NCBI RefSeq assembly: GCF_006539885.1
Contig: NZ_BJNW01000006.1
Location: 1-64,000, forward strand
Reading direction: 5' to 3'
Source of the DNA: Kocuria varians
GTDB taxonomy: Bacteria > Actinomycetota > Actinomycetes > Actinomycetales > Micrococcaceae
DNA: 64,000 bases
Below are positions 35,247 through 44,629 of the stretch, in pieces (the first letter of the stretch is position 1; every line of letters starts with the position of its first letter). A program made the translations under genes and the position numbers. The notes below the pieces were generated by a model that had not been told where the DNA came from, did no database searches, and saw only the letters and a list, made by a program, of their open reading frames with translations.

Positions 35247-35262
35247 CTCTACAACTGTAGAG
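35247..35262. promoter_or_regulatory. Likely TetR operator
   Basis: Perfect inverted repeat CTCTACA-AC-TGTAGAG between the divergent TetR gene and the amine oxidase gene. Position suggests control of both. Confidence 0.6.
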
Positions 35263-35335
35263 TCACAGCGTGTTCTAGATCACACACCTGACGGTCGCGT
35301 CCGGCCGGGTTCCCGGCGCCACGAAAGGATCCACC

Positions 35336-37303
35336 ATGCCCCACGGCAAGAGCACCACCGACACCCTGACCTCTGACGCCCAGAGCCCCTACGCACTGCA
35401 GAGCCCCGAGGGGATCCGGGTGGTGCGCGAGGTCCTGGAGCAGGCCGGGCACTTTCCCGAGACGGCCCGCATGGCGTACCTCGGCCTGGTGGAACCGGCC
35501 CGCGGCACGCCCGCGGACGCCCCCGCGGACCGCAGGTTCCGCGTCTTCCTGCTGGACGTCGACGGCGGCCCGGCACACGACGTCGTCGTCTCCGCCACGA
35601 ACCGCGCGGTGGTCAGCGCCGTGGAGCTGGACACCACCGAGACCGGCGAGCTGCCCGTGCTCGAGGAGGAGTTCGAGATGGTCGAGCAGATCCTCTCAAC
35701 CGACGAGCGCTGGCTCGCCGCCCTCGAACGGCGCGGCCTGCCCGTGGAGAAGGTCCGCGTGGCACCGCTGTCCGCCAGCGTGTTCGAGTACCCGGAGGAG
35801 AAGGGGCGGCGCATGCTGCGCGGGCTCGCCTTCCTGCAGAAGGGGGAGGACAAGCCGGCCTGGGCGCACCCCATCGACGGTCTCGTGGCCTACGTGGACG
35901 TCACCAACCACGCGGTGGACCAGGTGCTCGACATCGAGCTCGTGCCCGTCCCGGAGGAGGACGGCGACTACGTGGACCCCGCGGTCACCGGGCCCCTCCG
36001 CACCACCCAGAAGCCCATCGAGATCACGCAGCCGGAGGGCCCGTCCTTCACCGTGACCGGCGGCAACCACGTGGAGTGGGAGAAGTGGAGCCTGGACATG
36101 GGCTTCGACATGCGCGAGGGGCTCGTGCTGCACAACATCTCGTTCGAGGACAAGGGCGAGAAGCGCCGGATCCTGGACCGCGCGGCGATCGCCGAGATGA
36201 TGGTGCCCTACGGGGACCCCTCGCCGGTGCGCTCGTGGCAGAACTACTTCGACACCGGCGAGTACCTGGTGGGGCAGTGGGCGAACTCCCTGGAGCTCGG
36301 CTGCGACTGCCTGGGCGACATCACCTAACTGTCCCCGGTGGTCGTCACCGGCCGCGGCGAGCCGCGCGAGATCACCAACGGCATCTGCATGCACGAGGAG
36401 GACTGGTCCATCCTCTCCAAGCACACGGACCTGTGGAGCGGGGTGGCCTACACGCGCCGCAACCGCCGCCTGGTGATCTCCTTCTTCACCACCGTGGGCA
36501 ACTACGACTACGGGTTCTACTGGTACCTCTACCTGGACGGCACCATCGAGTTCGAGGCCAAGGCCACCGGCGTGGTCTTCACCTCCGCACTGCCCAACGG
36601 CTCCACGGACTTCGCGTCCGAGATCGCCCCGGGGCTGGGTGCACCGTTCCACCAGCACCTGTTCTCCGCGCGCCTGGACTTCGCGCTCGACGGCGGGCCC
36701 TGCCGCGTGGAGGAGGAGGACGCCGTGCGCGTGCCCCTCTCCTCGGACGTGAGCCCCCGCGGCAACGCGTTCACGCGCAAGCGCACCGTGCTCGCCACGG
36801 AGAAGGAGGCCATGCGGGACGCCGACGCCGCCGTGGGCCGCACCTGGGTCGTCTCGAGTTCCGAGCACACGAACCGGCTCGGTCACCCGGTGGCCTACAA
36901 GCTGCACCCGGAGGGCGGGCCCACCATGCTCGCCTCCGAGGACTCCTCGATCCACCGCCGCGCCACGTTCGCCACCTAGGCCCTGTGGGTCACGCCCTAC
37001 GAGGAGGCCGAGCGGTACCCCACCGGCGACTTCCCCAACCAGCACGCGGGCAACGGCGGCCTTCCCGAGTGGACCGCCCAGGACCGCTCCGTGGACGGCA
37101 AGGACATCGTCGTGTGGCACACCTTCGGGCTGACCCACTTCCCCCGCGTGGAGGACTGGCCGATCATGCCCGTGGACACCGTGGGCTTCAAGCTGCGCCC
37201 CGAGGGCTTCTTCGACCGCTCCCCGGTCCTGGACGTCCCCGCGCCGAAGAAGGGCCACTGCTGCGAGGGCGAGAACGACGCCGCCCCGTGCTGCGAGTCC
37301 TGA
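35336..37303 (+). pseudogene. Copper amine oxidase with two in-frame stop codons
   Basis: The whole frame from ATG 35336 to TGA 37303 matches bacterial copper/topaquinone amine oxidases of Arthrobacter type, which oxidise primary amines to aldehyde, ammonia and peroxide. N2/N3 domains come first, then the catalytic domain with [15 protein letters not shown], where the Tyr at 36503-36505 would become topaquinone, and [18 protein letters not shown] near the end. TAA at 36326-36328 replaces the Tyr expected after DIT, and TAG at 36977-36979 replaces the Lys expected after FAT. The frame is otherwise intact, so inactivation looks recent. The first stop lies before the cofactor Tyr, so no active enzyme is expected without readthrough. 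Confidence 0.88.
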
Positions 37304-37337
37304 GGCACCTGTTTCCGGGCTGCTCCGGTAGTGCGTG

Positions 37338-37378
37338 ACAGAGGCGCCCGCCCCCTTCGGGGGAGCGGACGCCTCTGT
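37338..37378. terminator. Bidirectional terminator
   Basis: ACAGAGGCG (37338-37346) pairs with CGCCTCTGT (37370-37378), and inside it a C5/G5 stem closes a TTC loop. It lies between the amine oxidase and the allantoinase ends. A GCGGCGTCGTC repeat follows at 37462. Confidence 0.8.
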
Positions 37379-37473
37379 ACCGGGTCGTCAGGGGACGATG
37401 CCGTCTGGGGGCATCATGGCGCGTGGGAACGCCACGCCCCCCCCGCTGCGAAGGCGGGGCCGCGGCGTCGTCG

Positions 37474-39222
37474 TCAGGCCTGGCCGCGGCTCAGGAGGCG
37501 CCCGGTGGGGGTCTCGTAGTCCACCTCCCGGCCGCCCACGAAGGTCTTGCGGACCTTCCCGGAGAGCACCTTGCCCTGGTACGGGGTGATGGGGTTCTTG
37601 TGGTTGAGGCGCTGGGCGTCCACCACGTAGCTCTCGTCCTGGGCGAAGACGGCCATGTCCGCGTCGTAGCCCAGGGCCAGCCTGCCCTTGTTCCGCAGCC
37701 CCACGCGCTCCGCGGGCCGCGTGGACATCCACTGCAGCACGCGCTCCAGGCCCACCCCGCGGCGTCGTGCCTCCGTCCAGATCAGGGACAGGCCCAGCTG
37801 CAGCGAGGAGACCCCGCCCCACGCCACGCCGAAGTCCCCGTTGCCCAGGTCCTTGAGGTCCAGGGTGGAGGGGGAGTGGTCCGAGACGATGTAGTCGATG
37901 GTGCCGTCGATCAGCCCCTCCCACAGCTTCTCCCGGTTGGAGACCTCCCGCACGGGCGGGCAGCACTTGAAGGCGGTGGCGCCGTCCGGGATCTCCTCCG
38001 AGAGCAGCGTGAGGTAGTGCGGGCAGGTCTCCACGGTGATGTCCAGGCCGTCGTTCTTCGCGGAGCGGATCATGGGGATCGCGTCCGAGGAGGACAGGTG
38101 CAGGATGTGCGAGCGCGCGCCGGTCCAGCGGGTGCGCTCGATGACCTCCGCGATCGCGATGTTCTCCGCACCGCGCGGGCGCGACTTCAGGAAGTTCTCG
38201 TACACGGCGCCGTTGGGCTGCGGGGCGCGGTCGATGGTGCGGGAGTCCTCCGCGTGCACGATCAGCAGCGAGTTGAAGGTCTTCAGCTCCGCGAGGGCCT
38301 CCTCCATCTCGTCCGCCTCCAGGTGCGGGAACTCGTCCACGCCGGAGTGCAGCAGGAAGCACTTGAAGCCGAACACGCCGTCGTCGTGCAGCGGGCGGAG
38401 ATCGGCCTTGTTGCCGGGGACGGCGCCGCCCCAGAATCCGATGTCCACGAACGCGTTCTGCCGCGCGAACAGCCGCTTGTACTCCAGCGCGGCCACGTTG
38501 ACGGTGGCGGGCACCGAGTTCAGGGGCATGTCCACGATGGTGGTCACGCCACCGGCCGCAGCGGCACGGGTGGCCGTGGCGAAGCCCTCCCACTCGGTGC
38601 GCCCGGGCTCGTTGACGTGCACGTGGGTGTCCACGAGACCGGGGATCAGGGTCTCGTCCTCCGCGAGCTCCACGACCCTCGCCCCGCGCAGGCCCGTTCC
38701 GAGCGGTTCGACGGCCGCGATCTTCCCGTCCCGCACGCCCACCTCCCGCGGGGCGAAGGTGTCGCCGCAGGACACGTTGCGCCCGCGCACCACGAGGTCG
38801 TACTCGCCCTCCTGCCGCCAGGTGAGCCGCTCCTCGGAGGGCTCGTCCGTCTCGGCCAGGCGGTTCTCCTCCTTGTACCGGCGGATCAGTTCGCGCACGC
38901 GGGCGGCGTCGTTGACCTCGTTCGCGAGCTCGATCTGCGCGGCGCGCGCGGCTTCGACCTCCGCCCGGTGCTGCTCGGTGACGGCCAGCTGCGAGTTCTC
39001 CTGCGCGATCCCCCGCGGCGTCTCGTCGCGTTCCGGGTTCGACGCCGCCTGCTCCACCTTCGCGCGCACCCGCTCGGTCGCGTGCTCCTCGTTCACCGCG
39101 GGATCCGCGGTGGCCTCTGGGGTCGTGGCTCCCCGGTTTGCTCCCTGCTTCTCTGCCGCGGGGGTCGACGGCGCCTGGTCGGGTGTGGTCTCGCGGGGAC
39201 CGTGCTGGGATGCGTCGTTCAT
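37474..39222 (-). CDS. allB: Allantoinase with long N-terminal extension
   Basis: A 582-residue amidohydrolase opening the ring of allantoin to allantoate. The allantoinase domain (about residues 140-580) shows IPGLVDTHVHVNEPGRTEWEG (metal-binding His pair; 18 residues quoted in part), GFKCFLLHSGVDEFP (the carbamylated Lys), IVHAED, HILHLSS and IVSDHSPS. About 135 N-terminal residues are charged, Glu/Ala/Arg-rich and not part of the usual 445-residue enzyme. They may be a coiled or disordered tail. Last gene of the operon hyi-glxK-allB. AAGGA lies about 12 bases before ATG 39222. An internal start would give a normal-length protein, but no good ribosome site is evident. Confidence 0.9.
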   Translation of the reverse strand: MNDASQHGPRETTPDQAPSTPAAEKQGANRGATTPEATADPAVNEEHATERVRAKVEQAASNPERDETPRGIAQENSQLAVTEQHRAEVEAARAAQIELANEVNDAARVRELIRRYKEENRLAETDEPSEERLTWRQEGEYDLVVRGRNVSCGDTFAPREVGVRDGKIAAVEPLGTGLRGARVVELAEDETLIPGLVDTHVHVNEPGRTEWEGFATATRAAAAGGVTTIVDMPLNSVPATVNVAALEYKRLFARQNAFVDIGFWGGAVPGNKADLRPLHDDGVFGFKCFLLHSGVDEFPHLEADEMEEALAELKTFNSLLIVHAEDSRTIDRAPQPNGAVYENFLKSRPRGAENIAIAEVIERTRWTGARSHILHLSSSDAIPMIRSAKNDGLDITVETCPHYLTLLSEEIPDGATAFKCCPPVREVSNREKLWEGLIDGTIDYIVSDHSPSTLDLKDLGNGDFGVAWGGVSSLQLGLSLIWTEARRRGVGLERVLQWMSTRPAERVGLRNKGRLALGYDADMAVFAQDESYVVDAQRLNHKNPITPYQGKVLSGKVRKTFVGGREVDYETPTGRLLSRGQA

Positions 39223-39381
39223 GGCGGAGGGATCCTTTCGCTGGTGCGTTCCGGCCGTCCGGGACGGTCCGCGGCCGGGGTGCCGGGCGCGCTCGCCGGT
39301 GAGCGCGCCGGGCGTGGTTGGTCGTGTCTGGTCAGTCGTGTCCGAGGCCCCTGTGTGAGAGGCTCTGCCGGTCAGGTGGTG

Positions 39382-40512
39382 TCACTGCGAGGCTATGCGG
39401 TGGCCGACCTCACGGAGCAGTCTGGGGGCCTCCCGCATGGAGGTGTCGGCGTCCGGGGCGAGGGCCCTCAGCTCGTGGACGGCGGCGAAGCCCGCCTCCC
39501 GTAGGGTCTCGGCGTCCAGGGTGGTGCGTCCGCAGACCGCGACCACGGGCACGCCGTGGCGCCGGCCCACCCGCAGCACGCCCAGGGGTGTCTTGCCCCC
39601 GAGGCTCTGCTCGTCCAGGCTGCCCTCGCCGGTGACCAGCAGGTCCGCACCCACCACGGCGGCGTCGAGCCCCACGAGGTCGAGGACGACGTCGATCCCC
39701 GCCCTGCGCTCGGCGCCCAGCACCGCGAGTGCCGCGTAGCCGACGCCGCCGGCCGCCCCCGCGCCGGGGGCGTCGGCGGCAGTGCGGGCGGGTTCGCCGA
39801 GCGCCTCCGCGAGGCGGTCGCGGAACACGGCCAGTGCGGCGTCGAGCTCGGTCACGTCGTCCGGGGAGGCGCCCTTCTGCGGGCCGAAGACCGCAGCGGC
39901 ACCGCGCGCGCCGAGCAGGGGGTTGTCCACGTCCGCCGCGAGTACGAACCCGGTGTCCCGGAGGCGGGGGTGCAGGGCGGAGGCGTCCACGGAGTGCAGC
40001 CGGGCCAGCGCGCCGCCGCCGAGGGAGAGGGGCGCGCCGGCGTCGTCGAGCAGGCGCAGCCCGAGCGCGGAGAGCATGCCCGCGCCGCCGTCCGTGGAGG
40101 CGCTGCCGCCCACACCCAGGACCACGCGCGTGCACCCGGCGTCCAGCGCGGTGGCGATCAGCTCACCGGTACCGAAGCTCGTGGCCGTGCGGGGTGCGAG
40201 GTCGGGGCGGCCGTCGCGCTGGGGGAGGGCGGCAAGGCCCGAGGCGAGGGACATCTCTACCACGGCCTCGTCCCCGCGGCGCCCCCACGCGGCACGCACC
40301 GGCGTTCCGGCGGGACCCGTCACCGTGAGGTCGTGACGCTCGAAACCGGCCTCCAGGGCGGCGTCGAGCGTGCCCTCCCCGCCGTCCGCGACGGGCAGCA
40401 CGGCCACGGTCGCGTCCGGGCGCGCCTCGGTGATGCCGGTCGCGAGCTCCGCCGCCGCCCGGTGAGCGGTGACGGAACCCTTGAACTTGTCCGGTGCCAC
40501 GACCACGCGCAC
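39382..40512 (-). CDS. glxK: Glycerate kinase
   Basis: A 376-residue GarK/GlxK family kinase that makes phosphoglycerate from glycerate. VVVAPDKFKGSVTAHRAA at the N terminus, LPVADGGEGTLDA, GVGGSASTDGGAGML and LLVTGEGSLDEQSLGGKTP are family signatures. GTG 40512 is chosen because AGGAGG lies six bases upstream, and an upstream in-frame start is less likely. It lies between hydroxypyruvate isomerase and allantoinase, so it completes the glyoxylate-to-glycerate route. Confidence 0.93.
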   Translation of the reverse strand: MRVVVAPDKFKGSVTAHRAAAELATGITEARPDATVAVLPVADGGEGTLDAALEAGFERHDLTVTGPAGTPVRAAWGRRGDEAVVEMSLASGLAALPQRDGRPDLAPRTATSFGTGELIATALDAGCTRVVLGVGGSASTDGGAGMLSALGLRLLDDAGAPLSLGGGALARLHSVDASALHPRLRDTGFVLAADVDNPLLGARGAAAVFGPQKGASPDDVTELDAALAVFRDRLAEALGEPARTAADAPGAGAAGGVGYAALAVLGAERRAGIDVVLDLVGLDAAVVGADLLVTGEGSLDEQSLGGKTPLGVLRVGRRHGVPVVAVCGRTTLDAETLREAGFAAVHELRALAPDADTSMREAPRLLREVGHRIASQ

Positions 40513-40689
40513 GGAAACCTCCTGGGGTTGTCGGTGAGGGCCCGTCCTCATCCTTGCGGATCGGGGTGCGGGGGGCCTGGGAGAGCGGCGGTTGTCACTG
40601 CGTGCCGGCGACGACGCCGCTGCCCACGGTGCCGGGCCGCAGTTCCGTGCCCCGTGTGGCCCGCGCCCTGTGCCGGCCGCGCCACGGGT

Positions 40690-41475
40690 TCACGCGCGCT
40701 GCTCACGCGGCAGCCACGCGAAAGGGTCCGGCGCGCTCTGCACGTACTCGAGGCTCACGAGACCCTCGTAGCCGAGCTCGCGGGCGCGGCGGACCCACTG
40801 CCCCACCGGGAGGTCCCCGGTGCCGGGTTCGTGGCGCCCGGGGGCGTCCGCGATCTGGACGTGCCCGAAGTCCGCCGCGTGCTCCTCGACGACCGCCGCG
40901 ACGTCGTCCCCGTTGACCGCCAGGTGGTAGAAGTCGGCGAGCAGCTTCACGTTCTCCCGGCCCACGGCGTCGATCACGGCCAGGGCGTCCGCAGCCGTCT
41001 TCAGCGGGTAGTCCGGGGCCTCGGACACGGGCTCGACCAGCACGACGCCGCCGAACGGCGCCACCGCATCCGCCGCCCACCGCAAGTTCTCGACCGCCAC
41101 GGTGTCCTGCTCCGCCTCCGGGACGCCCGGCACGCGGTTGCCGTAGAGGGCGTTGAACGCGCGGCACCCGGTCTCACGGGCGATCTCGACGACGGCGGCC
41201 ACGTTCGCGCGGAACTCCTCCGTGCGCTCCGGCTGGGAGAGCGCCCCGCGCTCGCCGGCGGGCATGTCCCCGGCGTAGAAGTTCAGGCCGGTCAGCTGCA
41301 CCCCGGCATCATGAAGGGCGGCGACGAACGCGGCCGCCTCCCCATGCTCCGGAACGGGTCCGGCGAAGGGCCACCAGAACTCGGCGCGCGTGAATCCGTG
41401 GGTCGCCACCGCGGCGGGCCGTTCCGTGAGGGGCAGGTCCGTCAGCAGGATCGAGGCGTTGACGGTGTAGGTCAT
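40690..41475 (-). CDS. hyi: Hydroxypyruvate isomerase
   Basis: A 261-residue TIM-barrel sugar isomerase family protein interconverting hydroxypyruvate and tartronate semialdehyde. VNASILLTDLPLTERPA at the start, GLNFYAGDMPAGERGALS, NALYGNR, LVEPVS and LLADFYHL are typical of Hyi. ATG 41475 with GAGGAG. First gene of the minus operon with glycerate kinase and allantoinase. The 177-base gap before glxK contains a GACGACGCCGC repeat at 40610. Confidence 0.9.
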   Translation of the reverse strand: MTYTVNASILLTDLPLTERPAAVATHGFTRAEFWWPFAGPVPEHGEAAAFVAALHDAGVQLTGLNFYAGDMPAGERGALSQPERTEEFRANVAAVVEIARETGCRAFNALYGNRVPGVPEAEQDTVAVENLRWAADAVAPFGGVVLVEPVSEAPDYPLKTAADALAVIDAVGRENVKLLADFYHLAVNGDDVAAVVEEHAADFGHVQIADAPGRHEPGTGDLPVGQWVRRARELGYEGLVSLEYVQSAPDPFAWLPREQRA

Positions 41476-41534
41476 GGGGGCTCCTCGTGGGGGCGCTGAA
41501 ACGGGGACGCTACCGGGGCGCAGGTGCGCGGTTG

Positions 41535-41599
41535 TTCCATGATACGGAAGCACGATTTTTTTTACGAAAGAATATCCGGCGTGTGTGATCCAGATCAAC
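41535..41599. promoter_or_regulatory. Divergent hyi / allantoin permease control region
   Basis: Two candidate sites lie in the 230-base gap. TTCC-N7-GGAA (41535-41549) is a short palindrome, followed by an eight-base T run. TGTGA-N6-TCAAC (41584-41599) is a CRP/GlxR-like site with one perfect half. The exact 16-bp palindrome found at 50859 and 56239 is not present here. Assignments are tentative. Confidence 0.35.
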
Positions 41600-41705
41600 C
41601 GCGTCGTGTGAGAGCTTGTGGGGAAGACGATGCGACTGCGTGTCACGGCCGAGGCCTCACACGGAGCCCTCGGCCGCGAGGGACGGACCACAGCAAGGAG
41701 AAGAC

Positions 41706-43250
41706 ATGCCCGGACAGGATGTCCCCCGCACCACGGAGCAGGCGGCCGGCCGCCCGGCTCCGGGGCGCGTCTACGGGCCACGCGGCGTCGCCCACGAGCC
41801 CCGCCCGGACACCAGCGACAAGCTCTACAACGTGGATCTCGCGCCCACGAGCCGTCACGGTCGGACGTGGAGCGCCTACAGCATCTTCACGCTGTGGGCC
41901 AACGACGTGCACTCGCTGGGCAACTACGGCTTCGCGATCGGGCTCTTCGCCCTGGGGCTCGGAGCCTGGCAGGTGCTGACCGCCCTCGGCGTGGGCGCGC
42001 TGCTGCTGTTCGTGCTGCTGTGCCTCTCGGGGTTCATGGGATTCAAGACAGGTGTGCCGTACCCCGTGATGAGCCGGATCTCCTTCGGCGTGCACGGCGC
42101 GCAGCTGCCCGCCGCGATCCGCGGAATCGTCGCCATCGCCTGGTTCGGGATCCAGACCTACCTGGCCTCCGTGGTGCTGCGGGTCATGCTCATCGCCCTC
42201 GTGCCCGCTCTGGCGCCACTGGACGAGAACAGCGTCCTGGGGCTCTCGACCCTCGGCTGGATCAGCTTCCTGGTGCTGTGGCTCGTCCAGGTGGTCATCG
42301 TCTGCTACGGCATGGAGATGATCCGCAAGTACGAGGCCTTCGCCGGGCCGGTCATCCTCGTCACCATGGTGGCGCTCGCGGTGTGGATGCTCGCCCGAGT
42401 GAACTTCTCGATCGCCTGGAGCATCGACAACCCGCTGACCGGGGGCGAGATGTGGCTGCACATCCTGGGCGGTGGAGCACTGTGGGTGTCCATCTACGGG
42501 ACCTTCGTGCTGAACTTCTGCGACTTCACCCGTTCTGCGAAGAGCCGGGGGGCAATCGTGCGCGGAAACTTCTGGGGCATCCCCATCAACATGCTGCTGT
42601 TCGGGCTGATCGTGGTGTCCCTGGCCGGAGCCCAGTTCAAACTGGACGGCACCGTGATCACGTCCCCGGCGGACATCGTGCAGACCATTCCCTCCACGCC
42701 CCTGCTGGTACTGGCGTCCCTGGCTCTGCTGATCCTCACGGTGGCCGTGAACCTCATGGCCAACTTCGTGGCTCCCACGTACGCCCTGACCAACATGTTT
42801 CCGCGCAGGCTCAATTTCCAGAAGGCGGCGATCCTCTCCGCAGTGATCGGCCTGCTGATCCTGCCGTGGAACCTCTACAACTCGCCCGTGGTGATCGTGT
42901 ACTTCCTGGGTGGTCTGGGTGCGCTTCTCGGGCCCCTGTTCGGGATCATTATGGTGGACTACTGGATCATCCGCCGCGCCAGGGTGGACGTCCCCCAGCT
43001 CTACGTGGAGGCCCACGACGGCGAGTACTTCTACCGCCGCGGGGTGAACCCGCGCGCGATCGCCGCGTTCGTTCCCGCGGCTCTCGCCTCTCTCGCGGTG
43101 GCTCTGCTGCCGGTGTTCCAGGGCGCCAGCGAGTTCTCGTGGTTCATCGGTGCCGGTCTGGGGGCCCTGTGCTACCTGGTCACCGCCAGGCGCAAGCTCG
43201 ACTACACGGACCAGCACGGGGAGGCCATCGCCGTCGCCACCGCCCACTGA
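41706..43250 (+). CDS. pucI: NCS1-family allantoin permease (PucI-like)
   Basis: A 514-residue nucleobase:cation symporter-1 with 12 helices. The N-terminal YNVDLAPTSRHGRTWSAYSI and WANDVHSLGNYGFAIGL, the GVPYPVMSRISFGVHGAQLP loop (in part) and NFCDFTRSAKSRG are typical of Mhp1/PucI transporters of hydantoin and allantoin. It imports allantoin. ATG 41706 with AAGGAG. It is followed 41 bases later by the racemase and faces the hyi-glxK-allB operon. Confidence 0.9.
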   Translation: MPGQDVPRTTEQAAGRPAPGRVYGPRGVAHEPRPDTSDKLYNVDLAPTSRHGRTWSAYSIFTLWANDVHSLGNYGFAIGLFALGLGAWQVLTALGVGALLLFVLLCLSGFMGFKTGVPYPVMSRISFGVHGAQLPAAIRGIVAIAWFGIQTYLASVVLRVMLIALVPALAPLDENSVLGLSTLGWISFLVLWLVQVVIVCYGMEMIRKYEAFAGPVILVTMVALAVWMLARVNFSIAWSIDNPLTGGEMWLHILGGGALWVSIYGTFVLNFCDFTRSAKSRGAIVRGNFWGIPINMLLFGLIVVSLAGAQFKLDGTVITSPADIVQTIPSTPLLVLASLALLILTVAVNLMANFVAPTYALTNMFPRRLNFQKAAILSAVIGLLILPWNLYNSPVVIVYFLGGLGALLGPLFGIIMVDYWIIRRARVDVPQLYVEAHDGEYFYRRGVNPRAIAAFVPAALASLAVALLPVFQGASEFSWFIGAGLGALCYLVTARRKLDYTDQHGEAIAVATAH

Positions 43251-43291
43251 CCCCGTCACCCCGATCCCACAAGCCCAAGGAGAACCCCGCC

Positions 43292-44014
43292 GTGCGCATC
43301 CTGACCGTCAACGTGAACACCACGCAGTCCATGACCGATTCGATCGCCGAGGCCGCCCGCGCCGTGGTCGAGCCCGGGGCGGAGATCGTGGGGCTGACGC
43401 CAAGGTTCGGGGCGCCGTCGTGCGAGGGCAACATGGAGTCCTACCTGGCTGCGGTAGGGGTGATGGACGCTGTGCTGGCGTACGACCAGCCCTTCGACGC
43501 CGTGATCCAGGCGGGGTTCGGTGAGCACGGGCGCGAGGGGCTGCAGGAGCTGTTGGAGCAGCCGGTCGTGGACATCACGGAGGCCGCCGCCTCCATGGCC
43601 ACGTTCGTGGGCCGCACCTACTCCGTGGTGACCACGCTGGACCGTACCGTGCCGCTCATCGAGGACCGGCTGCGGCTGGCCGGGCTCATGGAGCGCTGCG
43701 CGTCCGTGCGGGCGTCGAACACCTCCGTGCTGGATCTAGAAAGGGATGAGGGCGCAGCGATCCGATCGATCGTCGACGAGGCGCAGCGCGCCGTCGCCGA
43801 GGATCGCGCAGAGGTGATCGTGCTCGGGTGCAGCGGCATGGCGGCGCTCGAGGCGGCCGTGCGCGAACGCTGCGGGGTGCCCGTGGTGGACGGCGTGGCT
43901 GCCGCAGTGACGGTGGCGCAGTCCCTCGTGCGGCTGGGGCTGACGACGTCGAAGTCCCGCACCTACGCGAAGCCGCTGCCGAAGGAGCTCAAGGGGTTCC
44001 CCTTCTCTCGGTGA
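43292..44014 (+). CDS. Asp/Glu/hydantoin racemase family, probable allantoin racemase
   Basis: A 240-residue cofactor-independent racemase of the HyuE/HpxA group. ILTVNVNTTQSMTDSI starts the protein. GAPSCEGN carries the first catalytic Cys and VLGCSGMA the second. It would interconvert allantoin enantiomers for a stereospecific allantoinase. GTG 43292 with AAGGAG. Same operon as the permease. A copy of its last 15 codons is found again at 44544-44597. Confidence 0.85.
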   Translation: MRILTVNVNTTQSMTDSIAEAARAVVEPGAEIVGLTPRFGAPSCEGNMESYLAAVGVMDAVLAYDQPFDAVIQAGFGEHGREGLQELLEQPVVDITEAAASMATFVGRTYSVVTTLDRTVPLIEDRLRLAGLMERCASVRASNTSVLDLERDEGAAIRSIVDEAQRAVAEDRAEVIVLGCSGMAALEAAVRERCGVPVVDGVAAAVTVAQSLVRLGLTTSKSRTYAKPLPKELKGFPFSR

Positions 44015-44022
44015 ACGGGATC

Positions 44023-44040
44023 AGGGTCGCGCAGGACCCT
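44023..44040. terminator. Short hairpin between convergent genes
   Basis: AGGGTC (44023-44028) pairs with GACCCT (44035-44040), a six-base stem overlapping the DoxX stop codon. It is weak, but it is the only hairpin in this 24-base gap. Confidence 0.35.
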
Positions 44041-44473
44041 ACTTCCGGGGAAAGCCCCCGGCCAGCAGTGCCGCGGCAATCAGCGCGGGCTGCCCGAAGA
44101 GTCGTGCCAGCCGCTTGCCGTCGGTGTCCAGGTGGAAGGCGTCGTGGCGCTCGGCGTACTGGCTGATGTTCCCCGGGAAGATCGCCGTGTAGAACGCGGC
44201 AAGCCCAACCCCTACGGCGGCGCGGCGCTTGGGCAGGGCGAGGAGCGCGGCTCCGAACGCGATCTCCGCCACGCCGGAGGCCAGAACCACCGCGTCCTTG
44301 TCCACGGGGAACCAGTTCGGCACCTGGGCCTGGAAGTCCTTGCGGGCAAACGTGAGGTGGGAGATCCCGGCGGTGGACATGAGCCCGCCGAGACCCAGCC
44401 GGGCGGCGGTCTGGGCAGGCGTCGGCGTCGGAGCGGGCTTGGTCAGCGACTTCAGCGTTGTGGTGAGGGACAA
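44039..44473 (-). CDS. DoxX-like small membrane protein
   Basis: A 144-residue protein with about four hydrophobic segments, resembling the DoxX/DUF4267-like group (GLGGLMSTAGISHLTFARKDF, then VVLASGVAEIAFGAALLAL). Function unknown. The start is probably TTG at 44473, because AAAGGAG lies five bases before it and no ATG or GTG is suitably placed. It interrupts what was probably a tandem pair of racemase genes: the complete one ends before it, and a racemase tail lies beyond its start. Confidence 0.65.
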   Translation of the reverse strand: MSLTTTLKSLTKPAPTPTPAQTAARLGLGGLMSTAGISHLTFARKDFQAQVPNWFPVDKDAVVLASGVAEIAFGAALLALPKRRAAVGVGLAAFYTAIFPGNISQYAERHDAFHLDTDGKRLARLFGQPALIAAALLAGGFPRK

Positions 44474-44543
44474 CGGGTCTCCTTTGGCAGTCCGGGCGGA
44501 TACTCGTGAGTAATAACCGCCGTCGACGGGCGCGTTATTCCTT

Positions 44544-44597
44544 CGGAGTCCTGAGCCGCTGCTGAAGGAGCTCCAGGGCTTCCCGTTCGAGCGGTGA
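44544..44597 (+). pseudogene. Orphan 3' end of a second racemase gene
   Basis: The frame reads EPLLKELQGFPFER and stop, nearly the same as the last residues of the intact racemase (KPLPKELKGFPFSR). Only about 17 codons remain. It looks like the footprint of a duplicated racemase gene whose body was lost when the DoxX gene arrived or by deletion. Confidence 0.6.
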
Positions 44598-44629
44598 GCG
44601 CGCACGCGCCCGGCCGCTAGCCTGGGCCC

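Noticed and set aside
35269-35282. CRP-like site TGTTC...TCACA upstream of the amine oxidase
   Set aside because: The spacing between half-sites is four bases, not six, and one half is poor.
36326-36979. Stop codon recoding (for example pyrrolysine or programmed readthrough) in the amine oxidase
   Set aside because: One stop is TAA and the other TAG, at positions normally Tyr and Lys that are not catalytic, and no recoding element or machinery is visible.
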